NCBI RefSeq assembly: GCF_030445035.2
Contig: NW_026688628.1
Coordinates: 868,001 to 932,000, forward strand
Origin: Dasypus novemcinctus
Lineage: Eukaryota > Chordata > Mammalia > Cingulata > Dasypodidae
DNA: 64,000 nucleotides
Direction: 5' to 3'
The notes beneath the pieces are model-generated. The model made no database searches. It saw only the letters and a program-made list of their open reading frames with translations, and was not told where the DNA came from. The position numbers were made by a program, and so were the translations under genes. Below, one piece after another: positions 49,651 through 60,706 of this stretch (position 1 is its first letter; the number at the start of each line of letters is the position of its first letter).

Positions 49651-50452
49651 ATTTTTTCTTTTTTTTAGAGTTAAAATCTTTATTTATTTTATTTTATTTA
49701 TTCATTTTTTTAAAATATATTGCATTCAAAAAATATGAGGTCCCCATTCACCCCACCTCCCCCACCCCACCACTTCCCCCACAGTAACACTCTCCCCCAT
49801 CATCATGACACATCCATTGCATCTGGTGAATACATCTCTGGGCATCGCTGCACCCCATGGCCTGTAGTCCACACCATAGCCCACACTCTCCCACATTCCA
49901 TCCAGTGGGCCATGGGAGGACATACAATGTCCGGTAATTGTCCCTGCAGCACCACCCAGGACAACTCCAAGTCCAAAAAATGCCTCCACATCTCCTCTCT
50001 TCCTACCATTCCCCACCCAGCAGCCACCATGGCCATTTTTTCCACATCAATGCCACATTTTCTCGATTATTAACCACAATAGTTCATGAACAGAATATCA
50101 TTAAATCCACTCTAATCTTTACTGTATTCCTCCTTCCTGTGGATCTTGGCTTGGTTGTGTCCATTCCACATCCATGTCAAGAGGGGGCTTAGATTCCACA
50201 TGGATACTGGATGCAATGCTCCTGCTTTCAGTTGTAGGCACTCTAGGCTCCATGGCATGGTGGTTGACATTCTTCAACTCCATGTTAGCTGAGTGGGGTA
50301 AGTCCAATAAATCAGAGTGTAGGAGCTGAAGTCAGGTCCTGGCTATCATATTGTCAGTTCAGAGATTCAAATCCCCTAGATATGCCTTAAACCTCAGCAC
50401 CAACTACAATTCCAGTAAAGCAGCATGAAATGCTTGTGAAAAGAGATCACAT
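49651..50452 (-). mobile_element. 5'-truncated L1 tail, 13-bp TSD
   Basis: ctcattcagagag occurs at 49638-49650 and 50453-50465. The insert opens with T-rich sequence and the reverse complement of the L1 end ('aaaaatatgaggtccccattcacc'). It keeps the older subtype's extra 70 bp around 'attaaccacaatagttcatgaacagaatatc'. Confidence 0.93.
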
Positions 50453-50867
50453 CTCATTCAGAGAGCTTTGGCACTTGTAGCACCATGGTCAGGAGAAGTG
50501 TGTCTCTTCATACACATAATTGATTACTGTATTTATACTTTGTTAACCTTTACAATGCAACTATAATTCTAAGGATCCATCTTTTACCGGAATCTCTTAC
50601 CAGAGTTTCCACTTAGGAGAATTTTTTAATTCATTTTCATATGGAACATATTTAGTAATATGGAATCTCAAATTCCTTAATGTGGATAGTCTCTCAAAAC
50701 TGCAGGTGACATTTGAAATCCACTACACATCACAGTCGTTTTATTATTTTGTGGCTAAACTAATTCATTCTGTTAGGCCAGATTTGGGATGAATTTAAAA
50801 TATTCAGGGAAATTTATAGGTGTGAACCCTCATTTTAAAAAATAACACATCAAAAGCCTATCTACAG

Positions 50868-51284
50868 GGAAGCAGACTTGGTCCAGTGGATAGGGCATCT
50901 GTCTACCACATGGGAGGTCCACATGGGAGGTCTGCGGTTCAAACTCAGAGCCTCCTTGACCCATGTCCAGCTGGCCATGCACAGTGCTATTGCGTGCAAG
51001 GAGTACCAAGCAACGCAGGGGTGTCCCTGCATAGGGGAGCCCCATGTGCAAGGAGTGCACCCCATAAAGAGAGCCACCCATTGCAAAAGACAGTTCAGCC
51101 TGCCCAGGAATGGCACTGCACACATGGAGAGCTGACGCAGCAAGATGACACAACAGAAAAGAAACACAGATTCCTGTGCTGCTGACAACAACAGAAGCAG
51201 ACAAAGAAGAACATGCATCAAATAGACAAGAGAACAGACAAGTGGGGGGGAGGGAGAAGGGGAAAGAAATTTTTTTTAAAAAAA
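50868..51284 (+). mobile_element. DAS-type tRNA-derived SINE
   Basis: Head has an A-box-like region near 50879-50891 (ttggtccagtgga) and a B box ggttcaaactc at 50936-50946. The body shows the DAS features 'tgcaaggagt', 'cctgcccaggaatgg' and 'acaacagaagcagacaaa', ending in a T/A-rich tail. Imperfect TSD cctatctacag/cctaactacag at 50857-50867 and 51285-51295. Not a functional tRNA gene. This family is specific to armadillos, which supports the host assignment. Confidence 0.9.
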
Positions 51285-51295
51285 CCTAACTACAG

Positions 51296-52830
51296 ATTTG
51301 TGGGAAATAGAAAAAGAAGGGCAAACTGTACCTAAACCTAGAAGAAGGAGAAAAATAATATAGATTTAAGTGAAGAGAAATGAACTAGATTATAGAAAAA
51401 ACAATTGTGTGAACCAATGAAATTGGTTCTTGGAAAAGATCAATAAAATAGAAAAGGTTCTTTTAGATTGAAAAAGAAACAAGAAAGAGGATGCAAATTG
51501 CCAAAATAAAAAATGTAATCAGGGATGTTGCTAGATATTGCTGACATTAAAGGGATTATGAATTAAATCTATGAACAATTGTCTACCAGAAATCTAGAAA
51601 ATAGAAGAAATGGACCAATTCCTAAAAACATGCAAGTTATCTAAATTGACTGAAAAGAAATAGATCTCAACAAAAACATAATGAGTAAAGAAATTCAATT
51701 AGTTATCAAAAACTTCTCAAAACTAGAAGTCTAGGATCAGACATCTTCCAAAATGAAATCTATGAAATATTCAAAGAAGAATTAATGACAATATTTTTCA
51801 TAATCTTTCATCTTGAAGTCGATACATATAGCCTCCAAACTCATTCTATGAGACTAAAGTTATTTTGATGCCAAAACTACATAAAGCATATCAAAGAAAG
51901 TAAAGCAAGGAGCAATTTCTCTCATAAATATAGATGCAAAACACTTAACAAATACTAGCATGTCAAATCCAAGAGAATATTACAAGAATTACCCACCAAG
52001 ACAAAATGGGATTCAAAATGAATGTTCAACTTAAGAAAATCAATGTAATATACCCATTAACCCAATGAAAAGGAAATCACATGAAAATCTCAATTGATGC
52101 AGAAAATGTGAATGATAAATTCCAACACCTTTTCATGATAAAAATACATAGAAAAATAAAAATATAAATAACTCCCTAAACAGAATAAACAAAATATATA
52201 AGAAAACACAGGTAATCTTATCCTCAATCCTGAAAGAGTGGAAGTTATCTCTTTGAGATCTGGAACAAGACAAGGATGACTGCTTTCAATATTGCTATTC
52301 AGTATTATAGTGGAAGTTAAGAAATTAGGCCATAAAAGTAAATAAAGGCTACCCAATTTAGAAAGAAAAAGTAAAATCATGTTTAAAGAGATGTGATTAT
52401 CCTTATCTACATCATGACAAGCTGCCCCCAAAAAAACCGTAGAGCTCATAAATGAATTCAACCAAATGAAACCTATCAGGTTTACATGAAAAAAAAAAAG
52501 TTTATTTTATACAACAGAAAGAATATTCTTAAATGGACAATAAAAAAAATCCATTCACCATAGCATCTAAAAGAAGAAAATGCATAGGAATAATTTTAAC
52601 TAAACAGGATGCACAATGAAAACTTCAAAAAAAAGTTGAATGAAATAATAAAAGAACTAAGTAAATGGCAAGGTATTCTGTGTTCATGAATAGGGAGAAT
52701 TAATATTGTTAAGATGTCAGTACTACCCAAAGTTATCTACAGCTTCAATGTAATTCCCATCTAAGTCCTAAGAGCCTTTTTAGCAGAAATGGAAAAGCTG
52801 ATCCTGATTTATATGGAAATACACTCCAGG
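51296..52830 (+). mobile_element. Ancient L1 ORF2 fragment
   Basis: A-rich plus-strand sequence follows the order of L1 ORF2 DNA from the linker ('aaaagatcaataaaatagaaaag') through RT ('atctgga.caagacaaggatgac' matches the ...TRQGC region) to 'tggaaaagctgatcctgatttatatgga'. Stops in all frames. Much older than the three long L1 copies. Confidence 0.7.
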
Positions 52831-52889
52831 AGGACTCCAGTACCATCTTATTATGTTGCATTTACTTATTTGCTTATCTCATGCCTTCT

Positions 52890-54180
52890 AAAGGCTGTGA
52901 GCTGTTTGAGCAGAAGCAAAATATCTCACTCTTCTATTCATTCCCAGAACATAACTTACTATTTACCATACAGTAATGTTGAATAAATATTTGTTAAATG
53001 ATTAAGAAATAAATGATTGAGTGAGTTGCACATATATTGCTAAGTTTTGGGGAGAATGGAGAAGAAGTGAGAGAAAAGGAAATCTTGTTAACAGAGGGAA
53101 GTCTCATGACTCCAAAGGAGACAGATTTGAAACAAGATATTTTAGTGTACCCAGAATCTTTTTTACTATCAGTGATAGAGAAACCATTTTGGGAAACCTT
53201 GTAATATTAGAGTTCACATCTAAAGAAAGGTGACTTCCTACAGGGAAGGAAGGTGTTCAGTGGGATAAGAGATGGACATGGTTCTTCATATCTGTCTTCT
53301 GAGGGTCAAAACTGGCACGAGTTTGCTTTGTGGTTTTCTTTCTTACCTCCAGAGAAGTATATATCTTATCAAGAAGAGAGATAAAAGAATAACTCATTAA
53401 TGAGTTTCATGCAAATGAAATCCCTAAAGATCTCTGTGGCAGGTTGATACTATTTATGAATTCCAAGAAGAGATTTAGATTATGTTTGTAAACTGGTCTG
53501 TTCCTCTGTATATGGTACCCTTTGATTGATTTAAATTCATTTTTTTTTTAATTTACTTGATTAAATCAAGGTTAGAGCTTTGATTTGAGAATATAATTAG
53601 TGGTACTCAGGGTTGAGTCCCTGCTCCCTTGGAGTCCTATATAAATGAACACTCACTCATGAAGACACGCAGGAGAAGACACACAGTGGAACACAATTTC
53701 ATAGATAGAGATTTTTGTTTCACTGCTTTTTCTTTTTCTAAAATTTTGTGAAGAATCCAGTTCAACACATTCATCCATTTTTTCTTTTAGTAATTCAACT
53801 GACATTTAGTCATCAAACAATATGAAGAACTAAATATGAATCTGGGAATGAAGAAGTGAATGACACATTGTTTCTTTTACAATAAGATTATATCTAAACA
53901 GGTTAAGAGACATAGAAATGAGTACATGCCATATCCTGAGCTGGCTCTGAATTCCTGGTGAAGAGGGTCTAGAACTTTGGACTCATCCTGTGCTGTGTGA
54001 GTTAGTGAAGGCATCATGTGGGACCTCATGATTGAACTGAGCCTTAAAGGAGGAATTGGAATAATTCCATGAGGATGTGGAGGTAGAAGCACAACAAAAA
54101 GTGGTAGGAGGGACACAAATGTGAGTTCAGTATAATCATAGGATGTGGTACAGTTTTAAAAATAGTTCTAAATATCTGAT
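52890..54180 (+). repeat. Local duplication, arm B
   Basis: Partner of 25630-26940, same orientation and block order. Between about 53440 and 53790 an LTR-like repeat and adjacent change replace the arm A sequence 26200-26650. The flanks of the two arms differ (L1 tail left of A, ancient ORF2 left of B; different sequence to the right), so later insertions or deletions have reshaped the ends. Confidence 0.7.
53443..53690 (+). mobile_element. LTR-like repeat fragment, second copy
   Basis: Resembles 10109-10290 through 'tttatgaattccaa', 'gattatgtttgtaaactggtctgttcctctg', 'ttgattaaatcaaggttagagc', and continues 'gagtccctgctccc'. Absent from duplication arm A, so it inserted after the duplication. 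Confidence 0.4.
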
Positions 54181-54595
54181 GAACAATGATGGGCATTCAT
54201 GAAAAGTGGAAAATGAGCCTTGTAACAGAGAGCCTTGCATTCTGTCCACAAATTGGATATTTATGTTTCAGGTTGTTGGAGTCTGTGTAGAGTTTAGAGA
54301 CAGTGATGTTCATGAAAACCCTTGCCAAGTAGAAAGATTTCTCTGGGTTAATATGAATCTATCTGTTGTAAAAACTTTGGACAGATGATGAGGGATGAAA
54401 ATAGAATGGTGGATGCAGGGAAGGAGGTGTGGTGAGTTAGTATATGTGGGGTTGAATCATAAAGTATTCACTATTAATGCTTGGCATAATGTCAGTCATT
54501 TCATGTTCATCATTTTATTTATTCTATGAAATCAGAGTAATTTTCCAATGCATGTAATTGTGTCAGATTGAATCTTGGAGTTTTATGATCCTAGG

Positions 54596-55480
54596 AATTT
54601 GCATTTCACTAAAAATTTTACTTCTTAATAAACTTAATATTTAGAACAGTTTTAGAGTTGCAGAAATCCTGTAAGGATGTTATAGATAGTTTCCAAGAAC
54701 CTCTTACCCCCTTTCCCCTGCTCATACCATCTGCCATCCAAAATAACACCTTATATTTATTTGTCATAACTTCTTTTTTTTTTAATTTTTTTATTTTTTA
54801 TTGACTTTGTAATAATATTACATTAAAAATATATATGTGAGGTCCCATTCAACCCCCCCCCACCCCCCCCCTCTCCCCCCCCCCAACAACACTCGTTCCC
54901 ATCATCATGTCATAACTTCTTAGTCTCTTTGTGATTGTGGCAGCTTCTCAGACTCTTCTTGGTTTTGATAACCTGGATACTTTCAAGGAGTGTAGGTAAG
55001 GCATATTGTAAAGTTTCCCTCAGTTTGAATTTTCTGATGTTCTTCTCATGATTAGACTGAGTTTATGGGTTTTTGGAAGAATACACCAGAGATAAAGTAT
55101 CATTTTCATCACATCATAACCAGGGTGCATCTTATCAACTTGACTTATCATTGTTGATATTGACTTCTTTCAGCAGTGTTTTGTGGTTCCCCAGCATAAA
55201 GTTCCTCATATCTCTAACCTTCCTTATATCACCTTTGGGAAAAAGTCACTAAGTGAAACCCATATTTCAAGAGTGGGATTTTTCTCCATGGCCTTGAAAG
55301 AGAAAGATCTACATAAATTATTGATTTTTTTTTCCTGCAAGAGAGATTTGTCTTTTCTTTTTTATTTAATCAATTATTTATTAATATCAGGATGAACTCA
55401 TGAAATTTATATGATACTTTTAGTTGTGATACAATACTACTTTTCTTGTTGTTTAATTTGTTCCACTTTTGGCCATGGGG
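54596..55480 (-). mobile_element. Ancient L1ME-like 3'UTR, interrupted by a short young L1
   Basis: Minus-strand features of ancient L1 3'UTRs on the plus strand: 'gagttgcagaaatcctgtaaggatgttatagatag', 'aaaaagtcactaagtgaaaccca', 'gatctacataaattattg', 'gagagatttgtcttttct', 'caattatttattaatatcagg'. Heavily diverged. Confidence 0.55.
54776..54907 (-). mobile_element. 132-bp L1 insertion, extreme 5' truncation
   Basis: 14-bp TSD tgtcataacttctt at 54762-54775 and 54908-54921. The insert is just the poly(T), the L1 3' end and the C-rich strand of its G tract, nearly identical to 34609-34728 of the full-length L1, so it is recent. Confidence 0.93.
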
Positions 55481-56039
55481 GTGAAATGTCAGCTGTACTC
55501 TTTATCTGTAGTATAACCCCATCATTGAGAGTTTTATTTTAGCACATATTTACTCTATGATACTATAAATTGTGCCAGTCATTTCTTGCATGTTTCTCTC
55601 CTAGAGTCAACCATTTCTCCAAGAAGACACTTATTGGATAATGGTACTGTGCCTTCTAAGGCTTCTCTGAAGAGAGTGTGAGGAAACATATGTGTTTATA
55701 TACATGTTTATAAATATGTCTACATACAACACTATCTATATTTACCTATACATGAGTTAATAATTCTAAACTATTAACATATAGAACATTCTAGCCGCCT
55801 CCCTTGCTTATCTGTAATCACCTATTTCACAGTGTGAAAAATATTCCCTCATCTGTCAACTATCTATGAAACTTGATTCCAGTGCAAATGCATAGAAGCA
55901 TTAGAATTGTTAATCCATACATTGTGGGTTGGTACATTGTTAATTAGAGTACTGTACTTCATAGTTTCTTTTGGCTTTATTTTACAGATCCATTCATATC
56001 CAATATTACTTCTTTTTTTAAAGTTTAAAACATAATTGA
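55481..56039. other. Spacer with no recognised gene
   Basis: AT-rich sequence without repeat or coding signals that I can identify. Confidence 0.4.
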
Positions 56040-56600
56040 AAATGTCTTTAAAGATAATTAATTATGAAAATAATACACATTTATAGGGAATGAGTAGATT
56101 TTTTCCAAAATGTTACACTGAAAAATATAAGACGTTCCTTTACACCCCACTCCCCACTCCCAACTGCATCATTTTTAATTGTATTTTTTGATGAAACATA
56201 TATCACAAACAAATTACATTAAAAAAATGAGAGGTTCCCATAAACCCACTACCCCACTCCTCCCACATCAACAACCTCATTCATCATTGTGGTACATTTG
56301 TTGCATTTGGTGTATACATTTTGGAGCACTGCTGCACCACATGGATTATAGTTTACATTTTAGTTTACACTCTCCCCCAGTCCATTCAGTAGGTTATGGC
56401 AGGATATATAATGTCCAGCATCTGTCCTTGCAATATCATTTAGGACAACTCCAAGTCCCAAAATTGTCCCCACATCACCTCTTTTCTTCCCTCTCCCTGC
56501 CCTCAGCAACTACTGTGGCCACTTACTCCACATCAATGCTCAATTTCTTCCATTGCCAGTCACAACAATGTGTGCGTAAGTGGCTCTCTGAATCTTGAAG
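56040..56600 (-). mobile_element. Two abutting older L1 3' end fragments
   Basis: The L1 3'-terminal sequence occurs twice: about 56040-56165 ('ttacactgaaaaatataagacgttcctttacacccc') and again about 56185-56600 ('attacattaaaaaaatgagaggttcccataaaccc...'). The second continues about 400 bp into the 3'UTR. No TSDs found. Confidence 0.65.
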
Positions 56601-57052
56601 TTTCAGAATCAGCAAGGCCAACTCTTTCTTCATCATCTCTGAACACTCTATTCTTAAAAAACTTTTTATATTTTATGGAAGTATATCATTCATACATAAA
56701 CATGCACACTAAAGATTCTGATCTTACAAAATATACATACATAACATCACACAGGGTTCTCATACAACACCCTTCCACCAACTCTTTGCATTGTGAAACA
56801 TTTGCTACAAACTGTACATGAACGTCATCACAATATTACTACCAACTATAGATCCTATATTACACTTGGTGTATTTTTTCCCCAACTCATACTATTTTTT
56901 ATAATATTTTTATTACAAATATTGTGAACTTGCAAAACAATCATATAAATGTGTAAATTTCCCATACAACTCCACACTCTGGTGGAACATTTATTACAGA
57001 TTATGAGACAATATGACCAGACTATTACCACCAATCATGGTCCATAGCATAC

Positions 57053-57512
57053 TTTTTTTTTAGGGTCATGCAAACCTTTATCTTTCTTTTTTTTAAAAAA
57101 GATTTATTTATTTATTTATTTCACTGCCCTTCCCCCCGCCCCTGACCCCAGTTGTCTGTTCTCTGTGTCTATTTGCTGTATCTTCTTCTTTGTCTGCTTC
57201 TGTTGTTGTCAGCGGCACAGGAATCTGTGTTTCTTTTTATTGTGTCATCTTGTTGTGTCACCTCTCCGTGTGTGCGGCACCATTCCTGGGCAGGCTGCAC
57301 TTTCTTTCACACTGGCGGCTCTCCTTACGGGGTACACTCCTTGCGCATGGGGCTCCCCTACACGGGGAACACCCCTGCATGGCAGGGCACTCCTTGCATC
57401 CATCAGCACTGCAAATGGGCCAGCTGCACATGGGTCAAGGAGGCCCGGGGTTTGAACTGCAGACCTCCCATGTAATAGACAGGCGCCCTAACCACTGGGC
57501 CAAGTCCACCGC
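57053..57512 (-). mobile_element. DAS-type SINE
   Basis: Minus-strand SINE: on the plus strand it starts with T-rich tail and 'gatttatttatttatttatttc', then 'gttgtctgttctctgtgtctattt', 'cttctgttgttgtcagcggcac', 'ccattcctgggcaggctgc'. It ends with the reversed B box (gggtttgaactgc, 57449-57460) and A box (ccactgggccaag). TSD ccatagcatac at 57042-57052 and 57513-57523. Confidence 0.93.
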
Positions 57513-57766
57513 CCATAGCATACATTTGACACATTTTTTCCATACACCTCTATTATCAACACAGTACAGCTTGACATTTATGCAAGAATATTATAGTATT
57601 GCTGTTAACCACAGTCTATAGGTCACGCCAACTGTAGTTTTCCATGTATATACAATAGTGATATACATCTGCTCTAGCTCACAGAAGAACTTGCTTGCAT
57701 TTGTACCCTTAACCACAATTCTCAACTGCCTCTCAACTGTGTATTTCAGTCCCTCGGGTATTCTTT

Positions 57767-58164
57767 TTTTTTTCTTTAAAGATTTATTTATTTATTTCTC
57801 TCCCCCACTCTGCCCCAGTTGTCTGTTCTCTGTGTCTATCTCCCTTCTGTTCTTCTTTGTCCACTTCTGTTGTTGTCAGTGGCATGGGAATCTGTGTTTC
57901 TTTTTGTTCCGTCATCTTGCTGTGTGTTGCCATGCCATTCCTGGGCAGGCTGAAATTTCTTTTGCACTGGATAGCTCTCCTTATGGGGCTCCTTGTGCAT
58001 GGAGCTCCCCGATGTGGGGACACCCCTGTGTGGCAGGGCATTCCTTGCATGCATTAGCACTGCACACAGGCCAGCCCCACACAGGTCAAGGAGGCCTGGT
58101 GTTTGAACCGCAGACCTCCTATGTGGTGGATTGATGCCCTATCCACTGGGCCAAGTCTCCTTCC
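57767..58164 (-). mobile_element. DAS-type SINE
   Basis: Same family and orientation as the preceding SINE but with internal deletions, e.g. in the 'ttcctgggcaggctgaaatttc' to 'ggggctccttgtgc' part. Reversed B box gtttgaaccgc at 58101-58111. Imperfect 16-bp TSD (14 matches), ccctcgggtattcttt at 57751-57766 and cccttggttattcttt at 58165-58180, indicating an older insertion. Confidence 0.9.
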
Positions 58165-58284
58165 CCCTTGGTTATTCTTTAGTTTTCTTTCAGTTACTAC
58201 TCACTATAATGTGTTAGTATCAACTCTATCCGTCTCCACACTTTTAAGTTGAGTTAATTAAAACTTCTACAGGAGGAGGCAGGG

Positions 58285-58294
58285 CAAGATGGTG
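58285..58294 (+). promoter_or_regulatory. YY1-like motif at L1 5' end
   Basis: CAAGATGGTG lies about 15 bases inside the inferred start of this L1, same placement as at 11859, 44335 and 592. Confidence 0.5.
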
Positions 58295-60082
58295 TCTGAG
58301 TGAGTGCAGCTCACAGTCTCTCCTGCAAAGAAGCAGCCACGTGGTGTTGGAGACTTTCCGGAGCGGGTTGTTTCAAGGGCTTGCAAGGCAGGAGGTGTAT
58401 GGACGTCTATTTTTTAGAGACAGTGACAGAAGTAGTGCTTGTTAAAGGTTAATTTGCGGGTTACAAGCACAGAAGTTGGAAGCTGTGGGGAGGCAGGACC
58501 CTTCCACTTATGGCTGGCGGCCACAGTGTTCCCTGAGAACTGTCAGTTGTGTGGTGGTGTTCCTGGGCACCATGATCCCCAGATACGTGGCCTCCAGGTC
58601 TGTGTCCCCTCAGCCCCCATATTCCACATTCCGCACGCCTACATACTCTGAGTCTGCAGTGTCCCGGGCTTCCCTTTCCCAAGTCCAGCACTTCTGGAGG
58701 TCTGGGATTGCCTGAGCCCTCCGGTTTTGGACTGACTCTGTGAGTGGGACGGATTCAGTAGGAGGTGCAGCAAAGGGGCCAAGCGAGTGCAGGTTCAATT
58801 TTCTGGTTCCCCCTCCCTCCATTTTCTGTGTATTTGTACTTCGAGGAGCATACCAGCTGGCTTGGGGAGAGCCTGGGAAGAAAGGAGTGGTGAATCTGCT
58901 GACAAAACCCAATTCACCTAAATACCCTATGATATGAAACTTGGTCTGGGAGAAGGTGGAATCAAAATCAACTAGCCCTCTCATAGCACACCTAAAGGAG
59001 AGGGACTGTAGGAGGTCCTTTCCAAGCTTCCAGTAGCATACTTGGGGTTCCTGGTGAGCTGTGGGTGCTCTCTCTCTGGAAATAAAAGTCACTGTTTTCT
59101 TTGCAGAGCTGGTTCAACAAGGACCCACTTGAATCTCCTACTGGACCTCTCAGGCAGCTTTCTTGCTGCCCTGGGAGACAGGGAAGTAAAGAGGGGAAAA
59201 AGGGGATATGTCAAATCCCTACGCATTTTATTTGACTGCAAAGAGATACCTTGCTTAAAACTTTGTCTGGCATTTTATTGGGTTGTCTTCTTGTTTTTGT
59301 TTTTGCTTTCTCTTTATCCCCCAAGGATCTTTTTTCTTTCTTTTTTCTTTTTTGCTTTTTTTCTTTTTCTTGCTTACTTAACCCCTCCTTTTTGTTCCTT
59401 TTTTCCCTTTTCTTTCTTTCATTGCCTTCTTTTTTAATTTTTTTTATATTAGGTTCTGCAGGGAGTTATTCACATTTGCTGTATTTCCTCATCCTCCATT
59501 CCACTTTTGTGTGTATATTGATTTGCCCACCAACACTATCTCATTTCCTCTACATCTTTCTATCCTCCATCATTTATTGTTTCTCTTACATTACACATCT
59601 CTTTGTTTGCCCCCCTATTTTTCTGAATTTATTTCTAATACCTTTGCTCTGTTTTCTGTCTTATATTCACTATTTATATTATTGTCCTTTATTTTCTCTT
59701 TCCCTCTCTCCTGAACACACTGGCCTTTTAATTCACACTATATTCCTCCCCATATTTAGTTACTGTCTCATTATACATACACTACTTTTCGCACTGTTAT
59801 AAGTATACATACCTTACATGAGCCAAATATCCATTCTCCTAGATCACACATGGTTCCTCTTAATATTTATTATCAATGCTACTATTGTTCATTTTTCTTC
59901 TCTTACTTCTTTGGCTTTCCCTGCCCTTAATATTTTCCTTCAAGTGAACTTAGCCAACAACAAGGAAATAGAATAAGAAGAACAAAGTGACAAAGAGAAG
60001 AATTAAAACACATGCAAAAAAACTAATTAAACACCAAACTAGACAAAGAAGATAAGCAACTGATTAAAACCATCAAGATAAA

Positions 60083-60706
60083 ATGATGCAACACAAAATT
60101 ACAAACCAAAATAATAATCTGGAAAACATGCTCCAATCCAGTGAACAAACTAAAACCAGGAAGAGTAACAGAACATCAAACAAGTAATTAAAGCTCTCAA
60201 AACATATATTAGGGACAAATTTGATGAGGTGGAGGAAGAGATTAAGAACATGAAGAAAACACTTAGAGAGAATACAGAAGAAATTGCAATCATACACAAA
60301 AAGATAACAGATGTGATGGTGATGAACAGCACAATTCTAGAAATCAAAAATACACTCTCTGCAAATAACAGCAGACTCGAAGAGGCACAGAAAAGAATTA
60401 GTGTGTGGAAGACAGTATATCTGAAATCAAACAGATAGTAGAACTGATCAATAAAAAGAAAGAAAACTTCCAACAGGGACTTAGGGACCGGAATGACAAT
60501 GCAAAACACACAAACATATGCATTACAGGCATCCCAGAAGGAGAAGAGAAGGGGACAGAAGGAGTGTTGGAGGAAATAATGGCTGAAAACTTCCCAAATC
60601 TACTGAGGGAGATGGATGTACATGTCCAGGAAGGACAATGCACTCCAAACAGCATAAATTCCAACAGGCCTATCCCAAGACATATACTTGTCCAATTACA
60701 TGCTAG
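60083..60706 (+). pseudogene. L1 ORF1 remnant, C-terminus deleted
   Basis: Aligned to the intact ORF1: N-terminus and coiled coil (EEIKNMKKTLRENTEEIA; ISVWKTVYL region shifted), RRM (ICITGIPEGEEKGTEG), then RPIPRHILVQL. Frameshift near 60400 and loss of the last third at the deletion joint. Inactive. Confidence 0.87.

Larger units (their letters stand above)
56601..58270 (-). mobile_element. Old interspersed repeat carrying two SINEs (probable ancient L1)
   Basis: Sequence outside the SINEs ('attattaccaccaatcatggtccatagcatac', 'attatagtattgctgttaaccacagtctatagg') resembles ancient L1 3'UTR of the minus strand, but I am not certain of the family. It reads on across both SINE insertions. Confidence 0.35.

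Noticed and set aside
50868..50960. tRNA gene
   Set aside because: A- and B-box sequences are present, but they belong to the SINE head and no cloverleaf with anticodon arm is maintained.
50878..51204. ORFs of 85-124 codons on both strands
   Set aside because: They are translations of a tRNA-derived SINE; the same applies to 57152-57621 and 57658-58134.
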